A DNA stretch of 64,000 nt from RGIG4576 sp045656705 (GCA_045656705.1 JAZORR010000041.1:124001-188000), one strand, 5' to 3'; positions 16,693 to 25,340 are shown, counted from the first letter of the stretch. A program made the numbers and translations. The notes: generated by a model from the sequence alone, not told the origin.

Positions 16693-17091
16693 ATGAAGAA
16701 ATTTTTTTTGGTAGCGATTGTTTCGCTTGTTTCTGTTCTTTGCGCTTCAGCAACTGTGACTAACTCTGATTCAAATGTGTCAGATAGTCAAGATTACTCA
16801 GTGACTGCAACTATAGCAGGCATTGATGAAAGTTTTGATTTTGATGCTAAGACTTTGGAATTGGTGTATAAACTTATGCCTCAAAATGTAAAAGATCTAT
16901 GTGCCGAAAATTACAAGGCCGTTGCATCAAAAATAGAAAAGTCGGGTAGTAAAGGATTTACTTATGCTGGTGTTCGCATTACTCCAATTAAGAAAGCAAA
17001 TGGGGTGGATCTAAAGTTCAGTTACAAAGGTAATACGCTTGTAGTGAAAAATTACACAAAATCAGAGTTTGATTACTTATTCTCATTATAA
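16693..17091 (+). CDS. Small secreted protein of unknown function
   Basis: The 132-residue protein has a signal peptide (MKKFFLVAIVSLVSVLCASA|TVTNS). The mature part is a mixed alpha/beta domain of about 110 residues (TATIAGIDESFDFDAKTLEL and a terminal strand pair VDLKFSYKGNTLVVKNY). I recognise no family. It lies 77 nt after the HELTH protein and 35 nt before the next gene, in the same direction, and is likely part of the sigma-factor cassette. Confidence 0.7.
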   Translation: MKKFFLVAIVSLVSVLCASATVTNSDSNVSDSQDYSVTATIAGIDESFDFDAKTLELVYKLMPQNVKDLCAENYKAVASKIEKSGSKGFTYAGVRITPIKKANGVDLKFSYKGNTLVVKNYTKSEFDYLFSL

Positions 17092-17126
17092 TCTTGTGTG
17101 ATATAAGAGAAGCCATAAAAGCAGTA

Positions 17127-17813
17127 ATGAAAGCTACTTTATGGATAATATCTTGGATTTTGTTCCCAATTACTACTGGGCTATATTTTATATGGCCCAG
17201 TAAGATATTTAGGAATAAAATGGGCAAAGGCTGGAAGAAATTCTGGTGGATATTATATGCAATTGTAATTTTCGTGAATGTGGCGATTAAAATATTTTTT
17301 TGCGTAGCATTTATAGAAATGCTAAATGAAGAAAGTCGACCTAGAATAGAAGAAAGTGACAAAACTGCCACCTACACTACAAGAGAAGATTTTTATAAAC
17401 TCACAGGAGTCGTCTTTCCAGAATTGGAATTAGTGGAATCTCTTTACTATGATGATGGTGGGTGGCCAACAAATTATTGGGACGAATTTATGTTTGTTGC
17501 TAAAGATGGTATGAATAAGGATTTTTATAATCGGCTCAAACGAGCGTGTGAAACAGATTCTACTCATTGGGGCTATTCCGAAGGCAGCATGTTTGATAGC
17601 TTTTATAAAGGTTTGAGATCGCATAAGGTGGGAGAACAAAAGATATATAAATATTGGATATATCCAGATAGTACACCAGTTGATCGTAGTCGTGGTATGT
17701 GTGACAGGATGGTAGAAATTGACGGCGAAAAAGTTCTGGATTGGGATGGAAGTTTTATTTCTATAGAAATTTGCAATGATACGGTTTTCTTGAGAGAAGG
17801 ATGGTTGCGGTAA
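17127..17813 (+). CDS. Membrane-anchored protein of unknown function
   Basis: Two N-terminal membrane segments (LWIISWILFPITTGLYFIW and FWWILYAIVIFVNVAIKIFF) precede a soluble domain of about 150 residues beginning near YTTREDFYKLTGVVFPEL. The start at ATG 17127 puts the protein at 228 residues; a TTG 11 codons upstream (17094) is the alternative, which would leave only 2 nt after the preceding stop. The soluble domain resembles nothing I can name. It is the last gene of the sigma/M50-like cassette, closed by a strong terminator. Confidence 0.65.
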   Translation: MKATLWIISWILFPITTGLYFIWPSKIFRNKMGKGWKKFWWILYAIVIFVNVAIKIFFCVAFIEMLNEESRPRIEESDKTATYTTREDFYKLTGVVFPELELVESLYYDDGGWPTNYWDEFMFVAKDGMNKDFYNRLKRACETDSTHWGYSEGSMFDSFYKGLRSHKVGEQKIYKYWIYPDSTPVDRSRGMCDRMVEIDGEKVLDWDGSFISIEICNDTVFLREGWLR

Positions 17814-17822
17814 TAGCCTATT

Positions 17823-17868
17823 AACTACAAAAGCCATTGACTCATATGTCAATGGCTTTTGTGTAGTT
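17823..17868. terminator. Strong bidirectional terminator
   Basis: A perfect 13-bp stem (AAAAGCCATTGAC and complement, loop TCATAT) is extended by AACTACA/TGTAGTT at its base. It has A- and T-runs on either side and lies between convergent genes ending at 17813 and 17885. Confidence 0.9.
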
Positions 17869-17884
17869 TAATATATTCGTCAAA

Positions 17885-19054
17885 TTATTGGAATAAGTCG
17901 CGCATGCGTTCAAAGATTGATTTCTTTGTTTCTTCGGTAGGTTTGATGTTTTCACTATCACGAAGTTTCTCAATAGCTTCACGCTCTTCCTTGTTGAGGT
18001 GTTCCGGAACATACACCGAAATATTGATGTATTGGTCGCCCACACCATAATAATTAGGCGAAGGTAGACCTTTACCCTTTAAACGAAGCACCTTTCCTGG
18101 TTGTGTTCCTGGCTCGATGGTGACTCTAACCATACCATCGATTGTAGGCACCTCCACCTTACCACCGAATACGGCAGTAGGGAAATCTATCATCAAATTG
18201 TAGAAGATATTATTGTCTTCGCGAATTAGTTCAGGATCTTTTTCTTCTACGATAGCCACAAGAAGGTCGCCAGCGATACCGCCATAGCGAGGTGCATTAC
18301 CCTTGCCTTGCACGCGAAGCATATTTCCATGAGCCACACCAGCTGGGATATTGATAGAAATCACTTCTTCTACCTTTTTCACGCCTGTGCCATCGCAGTC
18401 TTTACATTTGGTTTTGATAGTTTTTCCGTTGCCGTGGCAATTAGGACACACCACTTCACTTTGCATCATGCCAAACATAGTTTGTTGCGTGCGCACTTGT
18501 GTTCCTGTGCCGTTACAAGCCGAGCAAGTAGTGAATTCAGTACCATTTTCAGCACCTGTACCCTTACAAGATTGGCATTCTGCGTCGCGAGGAATTTTTA
18601 TCTTCTTAGTGAGACCGTGTGCTATGTCTTGCAATGTAACTTTCACTGTGATGCGAAGGTCTTCGCCTACATTTTGATGACGGCGACCACCACGGCGACC
18701 GCCACCACCGAAACCTCCAAAACCGCCACCGAAGGCACTGCCAAAGATATCGCCAAAGTGGCTGAAGATGTCGTCCATTGACATACCACCACCACCGAAA
18801 CCACCTTGTCCTCCAAGACCTGCGTGGCCGTATTGATCGTAACGAGCTTTCTTGTTGGCGTCGCTTAGCACTTCGTAAGCTTCGGCTGCTTCTTTAAATT
18901 TTTCTTCAGCCTCTTTCTTTTCGGCTTCGCTCTTGTCGCCTTGACGGTCGGGGTGATATTGAATTGCTTTTTTACGATATGCTTTTTTGATTTCTTCGGC
19001 TGAAGCTGACTTGCTCACGCCAAGCACTTCGTAGTAATCTCTTTTTTCTGCCAT
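17885..19054 (-). CDS. dnaJ: Chaperone DnaJ
   Basis: DnaJ delivers unfolded proteins to DnaK and stimulates its ATPase. The 389-residue protein has all type I parts: the J domain with HPD (YHPDRQGDK, about residues 33-41), a Gly/Phe-rich linker (about 75-125), four CxxCxGxG zinc motifs (CQSCKGTG, CSACNGTG, CPNCHGNG, CKDCDGTG), and the C-terminal peptide-binding domains. It lies 17 nt after grpE in the same transcript; dnaK is not in the window. Confidence 0.98.
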   Translation of the reverse strand: MAEKRDYYEVLGVSKSASAEEIKKAYRKKAIQYHPDRQGDKSEAEKKEAEEKFKEAAEAYEVLSDANKKARYDQYGHAGLGGQGGFGGGGMSMDDIFSHFGDIFGSAFGGGFGGFGGGGRRGGRRHQNVGEDLRITVKVTLQDIAHGLTKKIKIPRDAECQSCKGTGAENGTEFTTCSACNGTGTQVRTQQTMFGMMQSEVVCPNCHGNGKTIKTKCKDCDGTGVKKVEEVISINIPAGVAHGNMLRVQGKGNAPRYGGIAGDLLVAIVEEKDPELIREDNNIFYNLMIDFPTAVFGGKVEVPTIDGMVRVTIEPGTQPGKVLRLKGKGLPSPNYYGVGDQYINISVYVPEHLNKEEREAIEKLRDSENIKPTEETKKSIFERMRDLFQ

Positions 19055-19071
19055 AATTGTAGGGTTTTGAA

Positions 19072-19650
19072 TTATTGTCCTACCACCACCTTAGCGTGGC
19101 GTAGCACTTTATCGTTGATAGAATAACCTTTTTGCACAGTGTCGATAATCTTACCCTTCAAGTCTTCGCTTGGAGCTGGGAAAGTGGTCACTGCTTCGTG
19201 TATGTCAGCGTCGAAAGTTTCGCCTGTAGAAGTCATTTCCTTCACGCCATTGCTTTCGAGGTATTTGATAAGTTTGTTGTAGATAAGTTCCACTCCTTCA
19301 CGCACAGCACTCACATCGTCGGTAGCAGCGTTAGCTTGGATAGCACGATCAAAGTCGTCGATAATAGGTAAAATATCCTTCATCGCCTTTTCGGCTGCAT
19401 TTTTGATGAGTTCTACTTTTTCCTTAGCATTGCGTTTGCGGAAATTGTCAAATTCAGCCATTAGGAACATATATTCCTTCTTTTCATTTGCGAGTTGTGC
19501 TTCAAGCTCAGCAATACGTTCTTCTGGAGTAGGCTCGGCTTGAGGAGTTTCTGCTTGCTCGTTTTCAGTGCAAGCATCATTATTTTCTACAGTTTCTTCT
19601 ATTTGTTCGTTAACGATTTCTTCGTTTAATTCTTTTTCTTGAGTACTCAT
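19072..19650 (-). CDS. grpE: Nucleotide exchange factor GrpE
   Basis: GrpE releases ADP from DnaK. The 192 residues start with an acidic, probably flexible region (about 1-45), then a long coiled coil (EERIAELEAQLANEKKEYMF), the conserved FDNFRKRNAKEK and the C-terminal beta domain (GETFDADIHEAVTTFP; GYSINDKVLRHAKVVV). It is the first gene of the grpE-dnaJ operon. No CIRCE element is present upstream. Confidence 0.97.
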   Translation of the reverse strand: MSTQEKELNEEIVNEQIEETVENNDACTENEQAETPQAEPTPEERIAELEAQLANEKKEYMFLMAEFDNFRKRNAKEKVELIKNAAEKAMKDILPIIDDFDRAIQANAATDDVSAVREGVELIYNKLIKYLESNGVKEMTSTGETFDADIHEAVTTFPAPSEDLKGKIIDTVQKGYSINDKVLRHAKVVVGQ

Positions 19651-19687
19651 ATATGTTTGTTTCTTCTTTTTTATACAAAATAACCCG

Positions 19688-19709
19688 ATTAGTCACAATT
19701 ATGACTAAT
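19688..19709 (-). promoter_or_regulatory. Palindrome upstream of grpE, possible operator
   Basis: A perfect 8-bp inverted repeat (ATTAGTCA, 6-nt spacer, TGACTAAT) lies 38 nt before the grpE start. It shares only the outer TTAG/CTAA with CIRCE, so HrcA binding is unlikely. Its role is unknown. Confidence 0.35.
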
Positions 19710-19783
19710 ACATTGTTCAGTATTACAAAAACATTGCCAAAATGTCATTATAATAACAAAATACACCTAATAAACGTTTTCTT

Positions 19784-20605
19784 TTATAGATTTATAACAT
19801 ACGCATCCATTTCGGTAAATGCCGACTTGGCATTTTCTGCCATATTGGCACTCTCGAAGATGCCGAAGATGGATGAACCAGAACCGCTCATCGACGCATA
19901 TTCAGCTCCGAGTGTGTAAATTTTTTCTTTAATGAGTGCGAGTGATGGGTGATGTGCAAAAACACTTGGTTCAAAATCATTTTTCAAGTAGTCTTTCCAT
20001 TTGTTTACCGGATTTGATAAAATATCGGTCAGTTCTACTTCGCTTGCAGCAGGGGTGACTCGTGAATATGCTTCGGCTGTGGGCACACTCACATTAGGTT
20101 TCACGAGTAGTAAAGTCTTGCCTTTGAGTTGCACTTCGATTGGTGACAAAATGTCACCGATGCCTGTGGCTATCATAGGCGTATTGTAAACGAAAAAGGC
20201 ACAATCAGCTCCAATGCGTGCTGCACGAGTGGCAAGTTCTTCTTTAGTGAGATTTAGTGCAAACATTTCGTTGAGAATGAGTAACACACTTGCAGCGTCT
20301 GACGAACCACCCCCAAGTCCTGCTCCATCGGGTATGTTTTTGTGCAGGTAAATATCAACTGGTGGCAGTTTAAATTCCTTCTCAAGTGAGCGATATGCTT
20401 TCATTACGAGATTTTTCTCTGCAGGGCAATTCACATCTCTGCCACTTGTAGTGAGAGTAGACTCATCGCCTTTAGCTTTCACCACTTCCACGATGTCGGT
20501 GAGTGCGATAGGGTAGAACACTGTTTCGATATTGTGATAGCCATCTGGCCTACGACTCACGATGTTAAGTCCGAGATTTATTTTTGCGTTAGGGAATTTA
20601 ATCAT
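19784..20605 (-). CDS. ispE: 4-diphosphocytidyl-2-C-methyl-D-erythritol kinase
   Basis: IspE phosphorylates the 2-hydroxyl of CDP-methylerythritol in the non-mevalonate isoprenoid pathway. The 273-residue GHMP kinase has the N-terminal FPNAKINLGLNIVSRRPDGYH, the ATP-binding glycine loop NIPDGAGLGGGSSDAASVLL and the C-terminal SMSGSGSSIFGIF motif. MIKFPNAKINL is preferred to a Met two codons earlier because family members start directly before this strand. Confidence 0.96.
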   Translation of the reverse strand: MIKFPNAKINLGLNIVSRRPDGYHNIETVFYPIALTDIVEVVKAKGDESTLTTSGRDVNCPAEKNLVMKAYRSLEKEFKLPPVDIYLHKNIPDGAGLGGGSSDAASVLLILNEMFALNLTKEELATRAARIGADCAFFVYNTPMIATGIGDILSPIEVQLKGKTLLLVKPNVSVPTAEAYSRVTPAASEVELTDILSNPVNKWKDYLKNDFEPSVFAHHPSLALIKEKIYTLGAEYASMSGSGSSIFGIFESANMAENAKSAFTEMDAYVINL

Positions 20606-20630
20606 AACCATTTTTGAGTTGTTAACAACG

Positions 20631-20638
20631 CAAAGTTA
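20631..20638 (-). promoter_or_regulatory. Promoter -7 element of ispE
   Basis: TAACTTTG on the minus strand, 25 nt before the chosen ATG, in the divergent region shared with dnaB. Confidence 0.6.
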
Positions 20639-20703
20639 CAAAATAGTTTTCATTATTAACGGGGTGTTGATAATTTGTTAAGATAAAAAAAGAAGAAAAT
20701 GCT

Positions 20704-20732
20704 TTGATATAAGTGAGCAATCATTAACTTTG
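20704..20732 (+). promoter_or_regulatory. Promoter of dnaB
   Basis: TTG (20704-20706), 18-nt spacer, TAACTTTG (20725-20732), 26 nt before the ATG. Confidence 0.65.
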
Positions 20733-20758
20733 CAAGTGGAAATAAACAGAACGAAGAA

Positions 20759-22333
20759 ATGGCAGACGAACAAAGAAATTATAAGCGATATAATCAGCAA
20801 AACAATAAATCTGCACTTGATATGGGTAAAGTGCAACCTCAGGACACCGATTTGGAAGAAGCTATTCTGGGAGCCTTGATGCTCGAAAAAGATGCTTATG
20901 TGCAGGTGTGTGATATTTTGAAGCCAGATAGTTTTTATGATGTACGCAATCAGAAGATTTATGCTTCTATTCAATCATTAGGTGCTATGCAACGCCCTAT
21001 AGATATGCTCACCGTTACTGAGCAGTTGCGTCTCGATGGAAATCTCGAAGATGTGGGTGGTCCGTTGCGTATCTCTGAATTGACAGGTCGTGTGTCGAGT
21101 GCTGCCAATGTGGAATATCACGCTCGCATTGTAGCTCAAAAATACCTTGCACGCCAATTGATTAGTTTCTGCTCGATGATTGAAACTAAGGCTTTCGACG
21201 AATCAAACGACGTAGATGACCTCTTGCAAGAGGCTGAAGGAAAACTTTTTGAAATCACACAACACAACGTGAAAAAAGACGTGACTCAAATCGACCCTGT
21301 GATCAGCGAAGCCATTAAGAAGATGGAAGAAGCAGGTAAGCGAGAAAGTGGTTTGAGTGGCTTGCAAACTGGTTATCACGATTTGGATAAACTTACTTCT
21401 GGCTGGCAAGCGAGCGACTTGGTGATTATCGCTGCTCGTCCTGCGATGGGTAAGACGGCTCTTGTGTTGTCGATGGCAAAGAATATGGCAGTGAATTTCA
21501 ATATTCCAGTGGCTATATTCTCGCTGGAAATGTCGAACGTGCAGCTTGTGAACCGTCTTATAAGTAATGTGTGCGAGCTTGAAGGTAGCAAGATCAAGAG
21601 TGGTCAGTTGTCAACTTATGAGTGGGATAAATTGATGTCGAAGGTGAAATTGCTTTATTCTGCACCATTATATGTAGATGATACTCCAAGTTTGTCTATT
21701 TTCGAGTTGCGTACCAAAGCCCGTCGCCTTGTTCGTGAACATCATGTGAAGATTATCATTATCGACTATTTGCAGTTGATGAATGCAAGTGGTATGAAGT
21801 TTGGTAGCCGTGAACAAGAAGTAAGTATGATTTCGCGTTCGTTGAAGCAATTGGCTAAGGAATTGTCAATTCCTATTATTGCCTTGTCGCAGTTGAACCG
21901 TAGTGTGGAAAACCGTACCGATGGAAAGCGTCCTCAGCTATCCGACTTGCGTGAATCAGGAGCGATTGAGCAAGATGCCGATATCGTGTGTTTCATTCAC
22001 CGTCCTGAGTATTATACTAAATCTTCTGAGGATAGTGAGGGTAATGATATTCGTGGTCTTGCCGAATTTATAATTGCAAAGCATCGTAGTGGTGCTGTAG
22101 ACGATGTGAAGATGCGATTTATAGGTAGCTATGCGAGATTTGACAACTGGGACGAAAATTACAATGCCATTCGTGGTGGTGGCGACACTTATGAGTCAAC
22201 GCTTAATAGCGACGACGATGATAATAATGCAAATACTGCACAAGTAGATTTATCAGCTCCACTGCCAGGAAATATGCCATTGCAAAATGTGGATTTCTTG
22301 AATAGTCCAGGCGATGAAACTACGCCATTTTAA
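20759..22333 (+). CDS. dnaB: Replicative DNA helicase DnaB
   Basis: DnaB is the hexameric helicase that unwinds DNA at the replication fork. The 524 residues hold the N-terminal DnaG-interaction domain (LEEAILGALMLEKDAYVQV), a linker, and the RecA-like ATPase: Walker A AARPAMGKTALVLS, Walker B IIIIDYLQLM, the conserved SLKQLAKELSIPIIALSQLN and the C-terminal DLRESGAIEQDAD. No intein interrupts the motifs. The Asp/Asn-rich C-terminal tail is usual in this phylum. Confidence 0.98.
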   Translation: MADEQRNYKRYNQQNNKSALDMGKVQPQDTDLEEAILGALMLEKDAYVQVCDILKPDSFYDVRNQKIYASIQSLGAMQRPIDMLTVTEQLRLDGNLEDVGGPLRISELTGRVSSAANVEYHARIVAQKYLARQLISFCSMIETKAFDESNDVDDLLQEAEGKLFEITQHNVKKDVTQIDPVISEAIKKMEEAGKRESGLSGLQTGYHDLDKLTSGWQASDLVIIAARPAMGKTALVLSMAKNMAVNFNIPVAIFSLEMSNVQLVNRLISNVCELEGSKIKSGQLSTYEWDKLMSKVKLLYSAPLYVDDTPSLSIFELRTKARRLVREHHVKIIIIDYLQLMNASGMKFGSREQEVSMISRSLKQLAKELSIPIIALSQLNRSVENRTDGKRPQLSDLRESGAIEQDADIVCFIHRPEYYTKSSEDSEGNDIRGLAEFIIAKHRSGAVDDVKMRFIGSYARFDNWDENYNAIRGGGDTYESTLNSDDDDNNANTAQVDLSAPLPGNMPLQNVDFLNSPGDETTPF

Positions 22334-22356
22334 TGGAATAAGTTACTAATATTGAT

Positions 22357-22395
22357 AAAAATGCGATGAACTGGTGAAGCTCATCGCATTTTTTT
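22357..22395 (+). terminator. Terminator of dnaB
   Basis: A 13-bp perfect stem (AAAAATGCGATGA and complement) with an 11-nt loop and T7 run. Confidence 0.9.
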
Positions 22396-22417
22396 GAAAT
22401 ATTTTTTTAAAAAAAGT

Positions 22418-22447
22418 TTGGTAGTTTGAAAATTATATGTACTTTTG
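22418..22447 (+). promoter_or_regulatory. Promoter of the YtrA-type ABC transporter operon
   Basis: TTG (22418-22420), exactly 19 nt, then TACTTTTG (22440-22447): a textbook Bacteroidetes promoter. The GntR operator follows immediately. Confidence 0.85.
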
Positions 22448-22449
22448 TG

Positions 22450-22471
22450 GTGTACCAATATACTAATACAC
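22450..22471 (+). promoter_or_regulatory. Likely GntR/YtrA operator over the transcription start
   Basis: GTGTA and TACAC arms enclose a partly symmetric centre (A.TATA.T), a 22-bp palindrome starting 2 nt after the -7 element and covering the predicted start site. YtrA-type GntR regulators typically bind GTGTA...TACAC-like palindromes, and such a regulator is the third gene of this operon, so autorepression is the simplest reading. Confidence 0.7.
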
Positions 22472-22498
22472 TCATTTAATAAAAAACAAAAAACACAA

Positions 22499-23335
22499 AT
22501 GGTAAAAATTGAAGATTTGACTTATGCGTATGGGAAATCGGAAAATCCTATATTTTCGGATTTCAATCTAAGTCTTGAAAAGGGTAAAGTGTATGGCCTG
22601 ATGGGAAAAAATGGTGCAGGAAAATCGACATTGCTGTATTTGATATGCGGCCTGTTGTTACCGCAAGAGGGTCGTGTGACAATTAACGGCAAGGATGTAA
22701 GAGAACGATTGCCTGAAACTCTAAGCGATATATTTATCGTGCCGGAGGAGTTTGACTTGCCAAAGATAAAGTTGGCGGACTATGTGAAGCAAAATGCGAA
22801 GTTTTATCCGAAGTTTAACATAAATGACTTGCAGAGATGTCTTAAAGTGTTTGAGTTAGACGAAAATGTGAATCTTGGCTCGCTATCGATGGGCGTGAAG
22901 AAAAAGGTGTTTATGAGTTTTGCGCTTGCAACGAATGCTTCGCTGTTGATAATGGATGAACCAACGAATGGACTTGATATACCAAGCAAGAGCCAGTTTC
23001 GCAAGTTTATGGCATCGGGGATGAGAGACGACCGCGTGGTGGTGATATCAACGCATCAAGTGAAAGATATAGACAAGATAATAGATCATGTGATGATACT
23101 TGATGAAAATGAGATGCCATTGAATGCATCGGTAAGTGAGGTAACCAGAAGACTTATATTTGTGGAAAGCCGAAACAGAGAATTGGCTCAGAGTGCAATA
23201 TATGCGCAAAATTCGCTTGGAGGATGTTGTATGGTGCTTGAAAATACAGAAGGCGAAGATAGTGAGTTGAATCTGGAAACGCTATTTAATGTAACTCTTG
23301 AAAATAGAGAATTGATAAAGAAACTATTTAGATAA
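22499..23335 (+). CDS. ABC transporter ATP-binding protein (YtrB-like)
   Basis: The 278-residue ATPase has Walker A (LMGKNGAGKSTLLYLICGLL), an unusual signature loop (LSMGVKKKVFMSFAL in place of LSGGQ), Walker B with DEPTNGLD (LLIMDEPTNGLDIPSKS) and the H-loop (VVISTHQVKDIDKI). It starts at MVKIEDLTYAYG; the 18 codons upstream lie in the operator and leader. The relaxed LSxGxxxK signature is typical of ATPases of the YtrB/BcrA group, and the neighbouring permease and YtrA-type regulator support that. The substrate is unknown; envelope stress or antibiotic sensing is common for such operons. Confidence 0.9.
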   Translation: MVKIEDLTYAYGKSENPIFSDFNLSLEKGKVYGLMGKNGAGKSTLLYLICGLLLPQEGRVTINGKDVRERLPETLSDIFIVPEEFDLPKIKLADYVKQNAKFYPKFNINDLQRCLKVFELDENVNLGSLSMGVKKKVFMSFALATNASLLIMDEPTNGLDIPSKSQFRKFMASGMRDDRVVVISTHQVKDIDKIIDHVMILDENEMPLNASVSEVTRRLIFVESRNRELAQSAIYAQNSLGGCCMVLENTEGEDSELNLETLFNVTLENRELIKKLFR

Positions 23336-23367
23336 TAGAGAGTAGAGAACAAAAAAAGGAATTAAAG

Positions 23368-24090
23368 ATGGTAACAGGAGTAAATAATATATTCAGTTTG
23401 TCGCGTTTCGGTAAGCTGTTTTGCAAGGATATAGTGGAAAACAAAAAGATGTATCTGCTTGGATTGCTGCTGACATTTGGAGTACAGATGATAGTCTTCT
23501 GCTGGTATATCATTTCAAGTGGTAATTATAAAGACATGAATGGAAGCTATGATGTGAGGGTAGATAAGGAACTTTTGTATATGATATGCTTGACTTTGTC
23601 GTGTGTGTTTACAACGATGGTGTTCAGTCGAGCAGATAATAAGGCTAAACTAATATCGGAAATAATGCTACCGGCATCGGTGCTTGAAAAATATGCTGTG
23701 AAATGGGTGGTGTGCGTGCTGTTGTTTCCTGTGGTGTATGGAGGAGTGGTTGAAATGGTGCGTTTGATGAGTTATATGATGCTATGTGGAGTTTATCCTA
23801 ACATGCAAGCAATAGAGTTCTGTGGAATTAATGAATCTGAAGTAAGTTTGTGGATATGCTCGTATATATTTTTACAAGCAATATATATGTGGGGCGGAGT
23901 GGTTATGCCGAGGTTATCTTTTCTAAAGACATCGGGATTGGTAATAACATTTATTTTGCTTTTTGCGATAGAATTGAATTTTATAGAAAATATAATAACG
24001 CGAGAAATATTTGAGAGAATGATTAGTGTGGCATCTATGCTATTGTATGTGATTGCATATTTTGCTATGAAAGAAAAGAGTGTAAATTAA
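23368..24090 (+). CDS. ABC transporter permease-like membrane protein
   Basis: The 240-residue protein has about six membrane segments (near residues 28-50, 70-88, 112-138, 160-180, 188-206, 214-236). It has no recognisable catalytic motif. Placed between the ATPase and its regulator with 32-nt and 19-nt gaps, it is the likely membrane partner of the ATPase. Confidence 0.8.
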   Translation: MVTGVNNIFSLSRFGKLFCKDIVENKKMYLLGLLLTFGVQMIVFCWYIISSGNYKDMNGSYDVRVDKELLYMICLTLSCVFTTMVFSRADNKAKLISEIMLPASVLEKYAVKWVVCVLLFPVVYGGVVEMVRLMSYMMLCGVYPNMQAIEFCGINESEVSLWICSYIFLQAIYMWGGVVMPRLSFLKTSGLVITFILLFAIELNFIENIITREIFERMISVASMLLYVIAYFAMKEKSVN

Positions 24091-24109
24091 TAAAAAATCG
24101 GAATAGAAT

Positions 24110-24481
24110 ATGATATTTGAAGACCATAAACCTATATATCTGCAGATTGTGGACCGAATATGCGATGAAATCCTTGCCGGTAAGTATGGCGTAGGAGAAC
24201 GAGTGCCCTCGGTGCGTGAATATGCCGAAATAGTGGAGGTGAATGCCAACACGGTGATGCGCTCATATGATTATCTACAGATGCAAGAGATTATCTACAA
24301 CAAGCGTGGAATAGGATACTTTGTGGGAGAGGAAGCGAAGAACCGAATACTGAGTGCGAGAAAGGAACAATTTATGGATAATGAGATAGAGTATTTTTTT
24401 CGTCAACTGCGTAGCTTGGGCGTGAGCGGGGACGATTTAGTGAAGATGTATAATGAATATTGTAAACAAAATAAAGGATAA
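24110..24481 (+). CDS. GntR-family regulator, YtrA subfamily
   Basis: The 123-residue protein has an N-terminal winged helix (PIYLQIVDRICDEILAGKYG, then RVPSVREYAEIVEVNANTVM and GIGYFV) and only a short helical C-terminal dimerisation part (about 50 residues), which is diagnostic of the YtrA subfamily. It is encoded within the ABC transporter operon and probably represses it through the palindrome at 22450-22471. Confidence 0.92.
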   Translation: MIFEDHKPIYLQIVDRICDEILAGKYGVGERVPSVREYAEIVEVNANTVMRSYDYLQMQEIIYNKRGIGYFVGEEAKNRILSARKEQFMDNEIEYFFRQLRSLGVSGDDLVKMYNEYCKQNKG

Positions 24482-24487
24482 AATATT

Positions 24488-25297
24488 ATGAAACGGTCGA
24501 CATATATGTTTATAGCCTTGGTAGTATTGGGCTATGCATTGGTGCCATTTATGGTTGATAGAGATAATAAGTATGAATTATCATCGTATAGAATAGAAGG
24601 AGAATATGTGAGCAAAGATTTTCTACAAAAGAGCAATATTGTTATATGTGGTAATACTCAACATCTCCGTTATAGCACAAAAATAAATGTGATAATAGAA
24701 GCATACGAAGAGGATAGCATAAGATGCGAATATGAAAGTGATTGGGGAAAGTATCTTTCATTCGATACAAATAATGACACTTTGGAAATGAAAGTGCTAT
24801 TTGATAAAATGAGAGAAATGGAAGGGTTAGATACATATTTCGAATTATACTCAAATGATATAAAACTGAAAGTGCCAAGAAAGATGTTAAAAGTAGTGGA
24901 TGCGTCGAAACTTAGTAGGCATCTAAATCTTACGCTATTAAATTTTGATGATGATAGACTGGAAACGAAAAGCCGCGGAAAACTTACTTTAAAGGATTGT
25001 AAAATAAAAGACGTGACACTGAAAAGTTATAAAGGAAATTTGCACTTAAATGGAGAAACTGAAATAGATAATGTGTATGTAAAAATGAGTGACTCCAAAG
25101 TGTATATGGCAGAGTCGAAAGTGACAAAAATGTATGCCGAAGGTGAAGGTGAAATATACATAAGTAATGCTGATGTGAAGAAAATAATAACCGAAGGAAA
25201 GTGTTTTAATGAAGATTTACAAGAAATAGACAATACAACTAATCCTAACATAAGTGTGGTATCGACCCGAAGAAAAGAATATGTGGTAAAGGAATAA
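24488..25297 (+). CDS. Membrane-anchored beta-solenoid-like protein
   Basis: The 269-residue protein has one N-terminal membrane segment (YMFIALVVLGYALVPFMV) and a long extracytoplasmic part made of short repeating strands (KLTLKDCKIKDVTLKSYKG; VYVKMSDSKVYMAESKVTKM), which resembles the GIN/DUF2807-type adhesin-head fold. It is the last gene of the ABC transporter operon, 6 nt after the regulator. Its function is unknown; it may be the sensor or effector partner of the transporter. Confidence 0.7.
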   Translation: MKRSTYMFIALVVLGYALVPFMVDRDNKYELSSYRIEGEYVSKDFLQKSNIVICGNTQHLRYSTKINVIIEAYEEDSIRCEYESDWGKYLSFDTNNDTLEMKVLFDKMREMEGLDTYFELYSNDIKLKVPRKMLKVVDASKLSRHLNLTLLNFDDDRLETKSRGKLTLKDCKIKDVTLKSYKGNLHLNGETEIDNVYVKMSDSKVYMAESKVTKMYAEGEGEIYISNADVKKIITEGKCFNEDLQEIDNTTNPNISVVSTRRKEYVVKE

Positions 25298-25301
25298 AGT
25301 G

Positions 25302-25340
25302 AACAAGGCGATGTGTGAGGATACGCATCGCCTTGTTTAT
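25302..25340. terminator. Bidirectional terminator between the ABC operon and cysK
   Basis: A perfect 12-bp stem (AACAAGGCGATG and complement) with a 12-nt loop and a T-rich flank lies between the convergent genes ending at 25297 and 25365. Confidence 0.85.

Noticed and set aside
19688..19709. CIRCE/HrcA operator before grpE
   Set aside because: Only the outer TTAG/CTAA agrees; the GCACTC arm and the 9-nt spacer of CIRCE are missing.
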